Below, one piece after another: positions 11,438 through 20,985 of a stretch of DNA of 64,000 nt. Made by a program: the position numbers and the translations under genes. The stretch lies in assembly GCF_963855985.1 (NCBI RefSeq), contig NC_087099.1:13484001-13548000 (forward strand), read 5' to 3'. Numbering within the stretch: position 1 is the stretch's first letter; each line of letters opens with the position of its first letter. The notes below the pieces were generated by a model, which worked only from the letters and a program-made list of their open reading frames with translations, made no database searches and was not told the DNA's origin. Source of the DNA: Ostrinia nubilalis. Lineage: Eukaryota > Arthropoda > Insecta > Lepidoptera > Crambidae.

Positions 11438-11830
11438 ATGGTCAAAACTACTTTTGCTAAACGTCAATACGGTAGACTGTCATCCTCTATTTATAATGTC
11501 CTTAACAATGAATTAAATATTTATCCGTTGACTATCCATGAGTGTAAAAACAGAATCACAGAGTGGCTTAAGACCAAAAACTATGACGATATCGAAAACC
11601 TAGTCAAACCTTACACATAGTATTCACACACACACACACACACACACACGCGCACGCACGCACACACATACACTGACACGCGGTACAATAGAGATTTTAA
11701 TAAGTTCTACTTAAATATTGTTAACACAAGAGCGGTGTTTCCTAACACAAGCAACTGTATGCTTAAAAGGAAACTCCAAACCCTGTATGTTATTTAATGT
11801 ACTTTTGTAATGAAATAAAATATTTTGTAT
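11438..11830 (+). pseudogene. Non-LTR retrotransposon 3' end (RT C-terminal tail plus UTR)
   Basis: About 60 codons ending at 11620 read FAKRQYGRLSSSIYNVL followed by HECKNRITEWL, a pattern I associate with the end of insect LINE reverse transcriptases. A CA/CG-rich microsatellite (11625-11672) and an A-rich 3' region with aataaaatattttgtatttg follow. The 5' side is missing, as expected for a 5'-truncated LINE copy. A similar tail is at 28573-28860. Confidence 0.65.
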
Positions 11831-11839
11831 TTGTATTTG

Positions 11840-11950
11840 TAAACTTTTTTCGTTAACTGTACTTAGTGCAAAAGCCGAAAAAATAAATATTTTAAATCGG
11901 GGGCGTCCACCACGGGTGCGTCGAACACTGGGGGACTCTGCCACGGACCC
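11840..11950. mobile_element. Solo end of the gggtccgtgg TIR element
   Basis: The right-hand half of the element seen complete at 44712-45128: the same ttcggcttttgcactaagtac block (in reverse) and the same terminus with ggactctgccacggaccc. Only one terminus is present. Confidence 0.7.
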
Positions 11951-12090
11951 CCAAGTGTGCCCAAGTGAAGATGGATAAAAATATGGATATGAAGACATCA
12001 GTATTTACTTGTAAAATTTATTAACGACACGTAACTTAACAGAGCTGTAATTCACATTTGACGTCTCGCGACATTTGAGATATTGTTCTT

Positions 12091-12333
12091 TTACATTTTA
12101 ATATATTGTCCGGTGGGTGTCCTGTAGTATTTCGGGGGTTCGTGCGTGTGATTGCAGTTTGCTTCTCTAACTTCCCCGTCTACCGACAGCTTCAGTCGAG
12201 CCTTGCACCCTGACAGGATCTTCGAGCAATAGTAATTCAGAGTTTTGCTGTCTTTGCGGAATGTGTATTGTGTACCCGTTCATCATCAGCAAATGGTTGC
12301 CTTTGGCTGTCGGTATCATCGTGTAGTTTCGGC
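12091..12333 (-). pseudogene. mod(mdg4): Frameshifted FLYWCH exon (fourth copy of the 10228 group)
   Basis: The acceptor (ggcctgaaag on the plus strand, boundary 12333/12334), the RNYTMIPTAKG start and the 3' half (LNYYC, SGC, NHTHEPPKYYR, stop at 12091) are all recognisable. A 7-base gain inside the exon near 12267 (plus-strand tgtgtattgtgtac, a near-tandem repeat) shifts the frame between MMNG and the FTF/YTF motif. Removing it in thought restores the domain, so this is a broken copy and not a divergent exon. Without correction the zinc ligands are out of frame with the splice site. Splice site and flanks look intact, so decay is recent. Confidence 0.85.
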
Positions 12334-14094
12334 CTGAAAGGTTAAAATAAGAATTATTGGTATGAAACTCATTATAATAATTATTAATTTGGTTGCAAGA
12401 AGTGGTTGAGAAAAATCATCAGCTTGTTTATATCGTCAGTTAAGAAATCATCCATATGAATCCTATCAAGCAATATTGGTAAACAATCTACGCCAATCCA
12501 TGTTTTTAATTGACTCGCTTATATTTGGAAATTGGTAAATTTCAGCGAAATAAAATGGAATTTTTGACTGGCAAAGCTAGCATGAAATGCACGATATTTA
12601 TAGTAACATTATACCTACCAAGTTGTGTCTAGAATGACATTTTTGGATTAGGTTCTTATGAAATAAAAAAATGCTATAGAATTTAAATGATAAATACTTT
12701 TATGGTATTGTATTTTATTGAAATAATTGAGTAAATACTTTAATACATCTATCATAAGTACATACACCATATATTCGTGTTTAAAATACATTAAATAAAT
12801 ACAGCCGTGAAGTTCCAGCTTCAGAGCCTTATCTTTGTGAGACTACACTTGGCATTATTTGTATTATCTTTGGTATACAATGAAACATGTGATCAAAATA
12901 AAATAAATAAACAGTAAACATTTTAATGAGTGCACATGATCAGATGTCGCACGATATAGTACAAATTTGCCTCCTGTCACATAAAAAAAAAACATGCCTA
13001 GCTATCGTTAACAAAGTATGAATAATTGAAATACGGGAAACTCTAACATAAAATACATAATTAAACATTAAAAAATGAAATTATTCACCGAATCACAGCT
13101 TTCCATCATTAACAGTTCACACGTTACAGTATAGTATACAGACATGTAATTTTTTTTTTTAACATTATAAGTCTTGAAATTGCACGATTATTACATTGCA
13201 CAGTTGCACTATCATATCAACGTATTTACATGAAGGTCCTGTACCTACTTATTAGTCGTAGAGGAACAAGCCTGTAAAATATTTCACTATAATTACAATA
13301 TTGTTTGTAAAATTCACACTAATTACAAAATGAGGTTACAATAGATATTTCTTGTCATACATAGAGGTACATGCTATTATGTAAAGAATTTTGTTATTTA
13401 TTAATTTCTTAACGATGAAAGCTTCAACCACACCAACGCGTGCAGATCGCCATCGCCGCCGCGGTGCGATCAAAGGCCAATGACAGGTCGCGCGACCCAT
13501 GACAGTTCACGCGACCTGTCATTGGCCTATGATCACGCCGGCGATGGTGATCTGCACTCGTTAGTGTGGTTGAAGCATAAGACTTTTTATACTTACAAGA
13601 TTTAACACTACGGCGAGACATTTCGTTTTTTATTAAAGAGTAAAAGAAAATGTACAATAAATTGATTGTCAGTTCATTCAAATACTGTCAAAATGTGCCA
13701 AACTTTTGGCCGCAACAAATACAATGAGCTCACAGCAGCCAAATGATGTGGAAACGTCAGTTTGATGAGCTCACTTAATGCCGCACCCACGATGGATAAA
13801 TACTGAAGGCGAGATTCACGCCCATGAAAGTAAGAAAGAGACCGAAACGGAATACCGCGACTGTTACTCGACTTTAGGCAACTTATAACACAGGCTTATA
13901 ATCAGCAGTTCGCGAGCGAGACAGAGACCTAAGTCAGTAACGATCGCAGAATCTCCCGTCTCTTTCAAGGCGCGAGCCGTTGCCTTTAATGCTTCAAACT
14001 AGTACAACAGCTACACTAAGAGCTACGAACGCTAAGATTCTATTACAAACGTGGTCATAAGTAAAGTCAAAGTCCTTCACCATGAGCCGATCTA
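12334..14094. other. Non-exonic stretch, mostly AT-rich
   Basis: No gene is supported. It contains a foldback element at 13421-13576. The GC-richer part at 13700-14090 holds no FLYWCH remnant. Confidence 0.5.
13421..13576. mobile_element. GC-rich foldback MITE
   Basis: Ends gcttcaaccacaccaacg and cgttagtgtggttgaagc, with an internal nested inverted repeat (ggccaatgacaggtcgcgcg and cgcgacctgtcattggcc). A fragment with the same left end reappears at 44305-44336. Confidence 0.78.
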
Positions 14095-14369
14095 TCAGTA
14101 GAAGTATGACGCGTCCTCGTGGACCGAATCTCCAAGTTGCAGAGGATGGAGATGCTGCTGCATATATTTGATCCTTATTTGTGGAGGATCATGTATATGG
14201 TTACGCTGGGCTCGTATCACCTTCCCGTCCGAAGCCAGTTTGAGTCTAGCCTTGCATCCTCTGGTCCTATAAGTGCAGTAATAGTTGGAGCTCCGGTTAT
14301 CCTTGGCGAACCTGAAGCCGTTCATCAGGAGCAACGGATGTCCCCTCATTGATGGTATCATAGTATACC
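14095..14369 (-). CDS. mod(mdg4): mod(mdg4)-type alternative 3' exon, FLYWCH finger (minus 12), altered tail
   Basis: Acceptor tatccctcag, then GG, TAT, ACT, ATG: YTMIPSMRGHPLLLMNG. The core is NGFRF, SNYYC, a GC after TYRTR, and NHIHDPP. After the last His the usual KY(x)V/GxYVK ending is replaced by about 30 unrelated residues rich in His and Gln ending DASYFY. This looks like loss of the ancestral frame or stop downstream of the finger. The zinc site itself is complete. Confidence 0.83.
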
Positions 14370-14833
14370 CTGAGGGATACAGGTTTGTTATTATCGGGAT
14401 TCACTTTTATTTAGGCACTACAGTATAAGGCATTCCATTTTAAACGTAGATGAAATTACTTACAAGAAAGGTTTAAATGGTTAAAATAAAAATACATTAA
14501 TATCAGGTAATTATTTTATTGACACTTATTAGAAAGCCTAAAAAATATTCATATCATCCAAATCGACACCTGCTCGGAAGAAAGCAATTCCATCATAGCT
14601 TCTTTTATTTATTTATTCATTCAAGACGCAAAACTTTAATGGTCGCTCTTATTATCATAGTGCACAATGTACACAATGAACCACTTACTCGTCTATTTTA
14701 AACCTCCCCCGAAACGAAACCCTTGCGAAACGAAACAAAAGCTTGCTCGAAAATTAACAGTTACGGCTCTTATGTTACAATCTTTCATGTCTTTGGAACA
14801 ATGTCTACAATTTATACTTAGAACTAACAAATC

Positions 14834-15069
14834 TTACACTTTGATGTAATCTCCTCTAGGTGATATAATATACTTTGGTGGATCATGCGTGTGCGCAAAG
14901 TCCCCGTGCACGATAACCCCCTTTTCGTCCATTTTGAACCTCGCCTGGCACTTTCTCAATCTACTCGAACAATAATAATTACGGCTTTTACTGTCCTTAG
15001 AAAATGTGTATTCGTTCAGCATTATTAAGTGGCTTCCTTTCTTCGTGGGGATCATTTTATAGGTATTAC
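14834..15069 (-). CDS. mod(mdg4): mod(mdg4)-type alternative 3' exon, FLYWCH finger (minus 13)
   Basis: Acceptor acatttcag, then GT, AAT, ACC, TAT, AAA, ATG: NTYKMIPTKKGSHLIM. The core is NEYTF, RNYYC, RKC and AHTHDPPKYII, ending GDYIKV. The second ligand motif is K-C where most copies have G-C. It groups with 16309 and 17065, which share the NYYCSS and HGD/FGD features. Confidence 0.88.
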
Positions 15070-15392
15070 CTGAAATGTATTGTTTTAATTAAATAATCAT
15101 ATTAATAGCATGTGATATTTCTTTGAGGCTCAGAATATTATTAATAAACAATGCAATGTAATAAATAATTTTTTTAAAGGTCAAAAATATATCACGGTGT
15201 ATCAAATTCTTTATTACCAAATTGTATTCTCTAATAACTAATAAAACATAATTGTCAATTAACAAAAAGTTATCCTATTTTTAAGCGTTAAAGAAATGTA
15301 GGAAATGTCTGTCAATTGTATCGCGTACAACAAAAATGAATAGGTTGATGTGCTACGGGACTATTCCCACCTCTCGTTCTCACCGCTGCAAC

Positions 15393-16066
15393 TAGGGATT
15401 GCAATCCGGTATCATTTTCAATCCGGCCGGATTTCACCGGATTGACGCTAATCCGGCCGGATCCGGACGGATCCGGCCGGATTGCAAAGTAACTTGGTCT
15501 AGTATTTAGTGATTTTTAGTTTTGATAATAGTACATAAAAAGAAAAAGGAAATACGTATTTATGCAAAATAAAGTCACTTTTATTTATATTTTTCAGTAT
15601 TGTAATTTTTGGTAAGTGCGTACTATTTGTACTAATAAAATTATGAAAATTCTAAATAATAAAGTTAGTAATCAGTCTGACTCTCACTTATTGATGTATG
15701 TAAGTATCTGAAAGTACTTAAGTAATAATACTATTAAACTCTTATTAATAATCTAGGTACACAGACTTAAATCAACAAAACAGTCTTTTAAATGTGTACC
15801 TATAAATTCAACTTCAGTTCTTTTTAAGAAACAATCTGACTCCTAAGAAACAATAAAACAAGAAGCATTTATTTTTTGCAAAGGAAAATACAATGTAGTG
15901 TCGCGGCACGTCTAGCGATCTGGCAAATGCGCGCGCGCTCGAGTTTCCCAGTTCACGTTCGCGTATTTTTTGCTTTACCGGATCCGCCACCGGATCCGGC
16001 GCAGACTCGCCGGATCCGGTAGGTCCAAAAACACACCGGATCCGCCGGACCGGATTGCAATCCCTA
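15393..16066. mobile_element. hAT-type DNA transposon, non-autonomous, 674 bp
   Basis: TIRs start tagggattgcaatccgg. An exact 8-bp target duplication gctgcaac flanks both ends (15385-15392 and 16067-16074). The target is an interspersed repeat whose uninterrupted copy is at 9118-9180 on the other strand (ccgctgcaactcctgtg). Sub-terminal blocks are rich in ccggatccgg repeats. No transposase is left. Confidence 0.92.
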
Positions 16067-16308
16067 GCTGCAACTCCTGTGTAGCCAGGATTTAAAGCTT
16101 GACCGCCATAAAAACCCAACTAATGAAGGTCAAGTTTGTCCCGGGGGAAAGTTAAACTGTCATTGGACCCGCAACGAAATTAATCAGAAGGACCTAGGAG
16201 GAGTTCGAAGTTAAGGTTCGACTTCCCTCTATTGCAAAGCGGATGACAGTGTCATACAAAGGTTTCAACCTTTGTCTGTCGTCGACTGTATCCCATAAAG
16301 ACACAACC

Positions 16309-16547
16309 TTACATCCTGATGTACTCCCCTGTTTCAGTTACTAAATAATTAGGGGGGCTGTGTATATGTTGAATATCCCCAAAGATGATTTTCCCCGATG
16401 CGTCCAGCTTGAACTTAGCGCGACAGCCTTTATGTTTGCTCGAACAATAATAATTGTTGTACTGACTGTGTTTAGAATACGTGTAGTTGTTTACCATCAT
16501 CACGTGGTTCCCTTTTCTTGTAGGGATTATTCTGTAGGTTTCCTCGT
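16309..16547 (-). CDS. mod(mdg4): mod(mdg4)-type alternative 3' exon, FLYWCH finger (minus 14)
   Basis: Acceptor gcgaattgcag, then AC, GAG, GAA, ACC, TAC: EETYRIIPTRKGNHVM. The core is NNYTY, NNYYC, KGC and QHIHSPPNYLV, ending GEYIRM. The Met upstream at 16560 lies in the intron and is not the start. Closest relative is the neighbour at 17065. Confidence 0.88.
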
Positions 16548-17064
16548 CTGCAATTCGCATTTGAACATTTTTTAATTCTCAGAAAGTAATCTCTCCACAA
16601 TATTTGTATTTGATAAATCAAGTACAGAATACATTAAATGCAACATTCAATGCAATAACATTAATATTATCTTGTAAAATCAGGTTACATAATAAGCATG
16701 TTCTAAATAAAACATTAGAAACTACGAATAAATTTAATTCTAAATTACAAGTATAAGTATAATTACAAATAATTGTATTGCGATTAATATTCATTAGATA
16801 ACAATTTGAATATTTCTTATGATCTTCGTTATCGTTAGTACCATAAAGTTCAATACGCAAAAATAATATTAGGTATAAAATATGATATTGTTAAAGCTAA
16901 TAATTCATGTAGAGACACCTACAGGTGAATTTATTTATTATTAAGCTACAAGTATGAAAGCTAAAATTAGGTGAGTAGTAGTATTTCTAAAAAATATATA
17001 TTTACCTATTTACATTTTAATTCATAAGAAAAACACTGGGAAAACATTAATAGCACAAAGCTCG

Positions 17065-17312
17065 TCAGTTAGATTTTTTGACGAACTCTCCCGTAGGCGT
17101 CACCACATATTTAGGGGGGTTGTGTGTATGAGGCATGTCCCCGTGGACGATATGCCCCGAATCGTTGAACTTGAACTTCGCCCTACATCCTTTTGACTTG
17201 CTCGAACAATAATAATTGCGGGGACTTTTACTATCCTTCGAATATGTGTAACTATTCAACATTATTATGTGGTTCCCTTTCCTTGTTGGGAGCACGTTGT
17301 ACTCCATTTTTG
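17065..17312 (-). CDS. mod(mdg4): mod(mdg4)-type alternative 3' exon, FLYWCH finger (minus 15)
   Basis: Acceptor actttatttacag, then CA, AAA, ATG, GAG, TAC: KMEYNVLPTRKGNHII. The core is NSYTY, RNYYC (one extra Pro precedes it), KGC and PHTHNPPKYVV, ending GEFVKKSN with three extra residues. The acceptor has a reasonable pyrimidine run. It shares the RAKFKF/RAKFKL signature with 16309. Confidence 0.88.
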
Positions 17313-18303
17313 CTGTAAATAAAGTTTTACATACAATTCAAAATATATTCTTCTTTATGGTCACTTATTTCTTCTTTTCTTCACTTCAATTTGATAAATT
17401 AAATGATATAAAAATCTTAACTATTTGATCTTAGTTCAGCTGTAGAGACCATCAAACACTATTCATTTACCTTTTAAGAAACACAAAATTACCTTACCAT
17501 ACCGTTTAGGCATTACCTTCTGAGGAAATGGATATCAATAAAACTTTCAAATACTAAAAAAACAATATTTAATAAAGAATCACAAATTCATTAGGTACAC
17601 GTAGTTGTTGATATAAAATACATTACAGAAGAGCAAAATTAGTACTAGGACATTCCATCACTATGACTAGATAGATACCTACCTACATTAATAGCTTATT
17701 GCTATAACAATCATTTTAAATCGTCACTTTCACTACTTGAAATTCTGGAAGCAATCACTTTCTGGAATTTCTTCATGATGGATCCAGTCCTTGACTTACG
17801 GTGAGTTGCGCTATCTTACTTTAACTTTGACAATCGTCAAAAATCTTTCAAACTTCATACTAAAAGCACCGGTTATTGTTGTTATTACGGTTAAAATAAG
17901 GTGGTGAAACTCAGCCTTAAAGAAAGAAAGACCTCCGTGTTATCACGAGCGCACCATATAATGCTTCTGCTTCGGCTTAGTATTTGCCTGTTTTAATTAT
18001 CTGGATGATTACAGTAGGAGGACCACGACTAAGCCACCGTCTACTATTTGGTATGCTTATTGTACACAAATTCTAAGTATTTTTTAAATAAAAACTTCAA
18101 CAATCAAAAGTCTTCTCTACACACTGAATCCATAGATCTTCGTAGAACATAAATTAATTAAAACTAGAGAAAATATTGCTTCATTTGACTAGATAATTGC
18201 ATGTTTTCCTAAAAAGTACATTAAATATTCTAAACAGTGTGCTATTCCTTAAAATAAAGAGTATAAAATAAATGCCCGTTAAGTCATTGCGTTAAAACTA
18301 TGC
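17313..18303. other. Intron sequence, no exon; MITE relic at 17801-17917
   Basis: AT-rich. Bases 17801-17917 (gtgagttgcgctatcttact to gtggtgaaactcagcctt) are a diverged copy of the small TIR element found at 59342-59462. Nothing else is recognised. Confidence 0.55.
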
Positions 18304-18551
18304 CTATACCCTCACTATGTCTCCCGACGCAGTCTTGACTAGATGTGGTTTGGCATGATTGTGTTTAATATCAGCTCGGATGATCCTCCCCCGCTCATCC
18401 AGTTTTGCCTTTGCCCTGCATCCGTAGTTTTTCTTTGAGCAGTAGTAGTTTGTAGACCGACAGTGCTTGCTGAACGTATACCCACCAATGACTATGAGCT
18501 TTGACGTCCCTTTAGACCTCTCTACGCGGTGGTAAGTTAACCTCCATGGAT
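18304..18551 (-). CDS. mod(mdg4): mod(mdg4)-type alternative 3' exon, FLYWCH finger (minus 16)
   Basis: The best acceptor in the shared phase is aatgttttag, giving AT, CCA, TGG: PWRLTYHRVERSKGTSKLIV. An alternative AG after CCTATG further upstream is in the wrong phase. The core is GGYTF, TNYYC, YGC and KHNHAKPHLV, ending GDIVRV. The PP after the last His is KP here. The reading frame stays open upstream into the intron, which is why the acceptor choice rests on phase. Confidence 0.83.
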
Positions 18552-18675
18552 CTAAAACATTCGTCATGGTGAAACTCTGCATAGGATTATTTACCATCAT
18601 ACTTAATTTTTCATAACTTAATCAAGGGAAGCAAAAGAGACAAAAATATTGTTAAACAACTGAACTTTTATTTTT

Positions 18676-18906
18676 AGAGACCAATTCAGAAGCTGGTCTA
18701 ATGATAACAATGTACCACATACCGCTATCGATGGATTTTTGCAGATTCTGAACATACGAGAGCCAGGAGTTTTACCTAAAGATGCTAGAACACTTCTGTA
18801 TTATGCCTATTTGTATAGTAAATCTTGCTGCAATGGAGAATATTGGCATAATAGCCTGACAAGCAAAGATAATCATAGATCATCAATGATTGACAGGATG
18901 CATTGA
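18676..18906 (+). pseudogene. EnSpm/CMC-like transposase N-terminal fragment
   Basis: An open stretch without a start Met reads RSWSNDN, then HTAIDGFLQIL, then LPKDARTLL and later GEYWHNSL. This order resembles the N-terminal region of CMC-EnSpm transposases from arthropods (WA..hnIs..AlndLLkiL, LPkdaRTLL, G.YyHfGL; from memory of the family). It stops at 18904-18906. It is a truncated transposon remnant. Confidence 0.65.
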
Positions 18907-19278
18907 AAGACCGAATAATTTTAATGTTTCTTTATTACCAGAAAAAGAACAAAATCTATCAACAATTTTACCAAAGAATTTTTGCTGTCGCAATCCTGAT
19001 TCATAGTTTTTACAATAGATAATTTAATCATATTTGAGTAAGTACGCTGTCTTGGTAAACAACAATTTGTATTGTTACAGGCTGCCTTTAATAAAAAGGA
19101 CCCCTTTTTCTCTAAACTAATAGAATGTACTGAATATTTAAAAAAATAATGAGATAGACTTACATCACCACAATCTTATTGCGTACGGCAATTTTTTTAC
19201 GCTCAATTTTCGCTTTCTTTTTGCTGGTCATTTAAATTATCTACTACAATGTTATCATCTTGCAAGGGACAGACGTGA

Positions 19279-20139
19279 TCAGACGTCTCTTCGATTGAGA
19301 TCTGTTGAGACTTGAGGCGGAGGCGATATATTGGCACTATTATTGTCGTTTAATTGCTCCCTAACCAGACCAGCAAGCGTTTGTTTCATAACCCGGGGTT
19401 TACTCGTCCTTGTTACAGAATCAATCTTCTTTTGCAATCTTGGTTTTGCGTTCTTAATTATCATTTTAAAAAACTTATTGGCGTCAATTTCTGTAAAGTC
19501 ATTATCTGATTTTCTTACAACATCTAGAAAACAGTTTCTTATTACAGAATAAAATTTCAATGGAATCTTCTTTTCGCCAGTCAAAATTCTCGTGGACCCG
19601 GTCCAATTGCAATGCGTTAATATTTCCCTGGTAAAAAAATAGTCTACAAGTTTATAGCATGAATCAAGTCCTTTACATTTTCCCGATTGTCCGCAAACAA
19701 ATGTTAAGTCAGTGACCACTTTATTATAAAAATGTTCGTCCTTTAATTTGGATTCTAGGTTGTCCAAATCTTCTTTACAGTTGAGTGGTATAATAGGCAA
19801 TTTATTTAAAGGCGGTTCTGGGCGCGTAGTCTTCAAAGGTTTTCCCATGAAAAAATCAACGGATGATTGTAAAACAGCTATCTGAGATATAATCTTTTCT
19901 TGATTATGCAAGAGTTGTGTAAAAATTTGATCTTCTGTTACATTTACATACGCTCCTGAATTCGGTTCAGCATTTGTATTAGAACGAGAAAAGTTATTTG
20001 TCGTCTGTGTATTTTGACATGCATTCGGTATTATTGCTTGCTCTTCGTCTGCTCTTAACATTGGATCATTATTTTCTTCCCGGCGACAACTGTCGTGCGA
20101 TGAAACTTGGCTTGAAGGTTCTGTATTTTGAAATAACAT
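19279..20139 (-). CDS. DUF4806-like protein, transposon-associated
   Basis: An intact 286-codon ORF, the longest in the window. Residues 1-80 are Ser/Asn/Gln-rich and probably disordered. Residues 85-105 form a short predicted helix (LLHNQEKIISQIAVLQSSVD). Residues 112-235 match the DUF4806 pattern as I know it: PIIPL, LDNLESKLKDE, a Gly-rich turn at VCGQSGKCKG, YFFTREILTHCNWTGSTR, then KIPLKFYSVIRNCFLDVV. DUF4806 proteins occur widely in insects, often as the second gene of DNA transposons. The transposase relic 373 bp away on the other strand fits that. It is not in the mod(mdg4) acceptor format and has its own start Met. Function unknown. Confidence 0.65.
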   Translation of the reverse strand: MLFQNTEPSSQVSSHDSCRREENNDPMLRADEEQAIIPNACQNTQTTNNFSRSNTNAEPNSGAYVNVTEDQIFTQLLHNQEKIISQIAVLQSSVDFFMGKPLKTTRPEPPLNKLPIIPLNCKEDLDNLESKLKDEHFYNKVVTDLTFVCGQSGKCKGLDSCYKLVDYFFTREILTHCNWTGSTRILTGEKKIPLKFYSVIRNCFLDVVRKSDNDFTEIDANKFFKMIIKNAKPRLQKKIDSVTRTSKPRVMKQTLAGLVREQLNDNNSANISPPPQVSTDLNRRDV

Positions 20140-20639
20140 TTTGTTATGTAATTAATTCAGTGAGCTGTTCATTATTATGTCAAAACCCATTATAATGTAT
20201 AACATACTAATCTATTTACTTTAATAAATGAGTAAATTTAAGGTGTGTCTAAGAAAAAAGCGTTTTTTTAATGAAAAAATCATGTTTCATCCAGTTAATA
20301 AAACAAGAAACTTAAATTTTTAGAAGAAGTCGTATATTGTACCGCTTCGTTACTTAGTGCCCCAATAATAAATACTGTATTTGGTTGATCAAAACAAAAC
20401 CTATGAGCAGTTCCGGATTAACCTTTAAACAATTAAAGCAACTGAATCACGTCTTGGGTAGCACCAATAAAATTGCAGGCACATAAAGATATTTTTGGTG
20501 AATTGAATTCCCAGGAAGTAGTCCTAATCCGGCATTGCCTTTTTTTAAAAGATTTATTAGTAATTTGTTTTAGCACAAATTATTAATACTCCCTTTAGCC
20601 CCTCGTGGTAAGCTAAATATTTTTGTTATGAGTGGGTTC

Positions 20640-20737
20640 ACCACAATACTCAAGCCTCCGCTCGATCGGGATTCGAACCCTCGTTCCTCGGATCTCGAGT
20701 TAGCCATTCCAAACCTTCACTGTTCGGCTATTGTGGC
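20640..20737 (-). mobile_element. tRNA-derived SINE (minus strand)
   Basis: On the minus strand the order is ccacaatagccgaacagtga (A box), then gagggttcgaatcccgatcg (B box), ending in ttgagtattgtgg. The two ends are complementary over ccacaata. Related to 4107-4235. It lies directly beyond the stop of the exon at 20747. Confidence 0.72.
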
Positions 20738-20746
20738 TTCTTTTGA

Positions 20747-20985
20747 CTATAACTTGAAATACTGTCCAGACTGAGATTGCATATACATCGGAGGAGGGTG
20801 CGTATGCGCATAGTTCGCGCTGACGATTTGGCCGTTCTCGTCCAACCGCACTCTAGCTTTGCAGTTACCCGACTGCTTCTTGGAGCAATAGTAGTTGTTG
20901 GTCAACTTCATTTGTGAGTAGGTATACCCCTTCATAACCAGTAGATGCTTCCCTCGAGGTGTGGGTATGAAGCTGTAATTATCAT
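20747..20985 (-). CDS. mod(mdg4): mod(mdg4)-type alternative 3' exon, FLYWCH finger (minus 17, innermost)
   Basis: Acceptor cccttttcag, then AT, GAT, AAT, TAC, AGC, TTC: DNYSFIPTPRGKHLLV. The core is KGYTY, NNYYC, GNC seven residues on, and AHTHPPPMYM, ending GQYFKL. It is the last minus-strand exon before the divergent gap, and its intron runs toward 25 kb. The Met in the middle (20935) is not a start. Confidence 0.88.
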
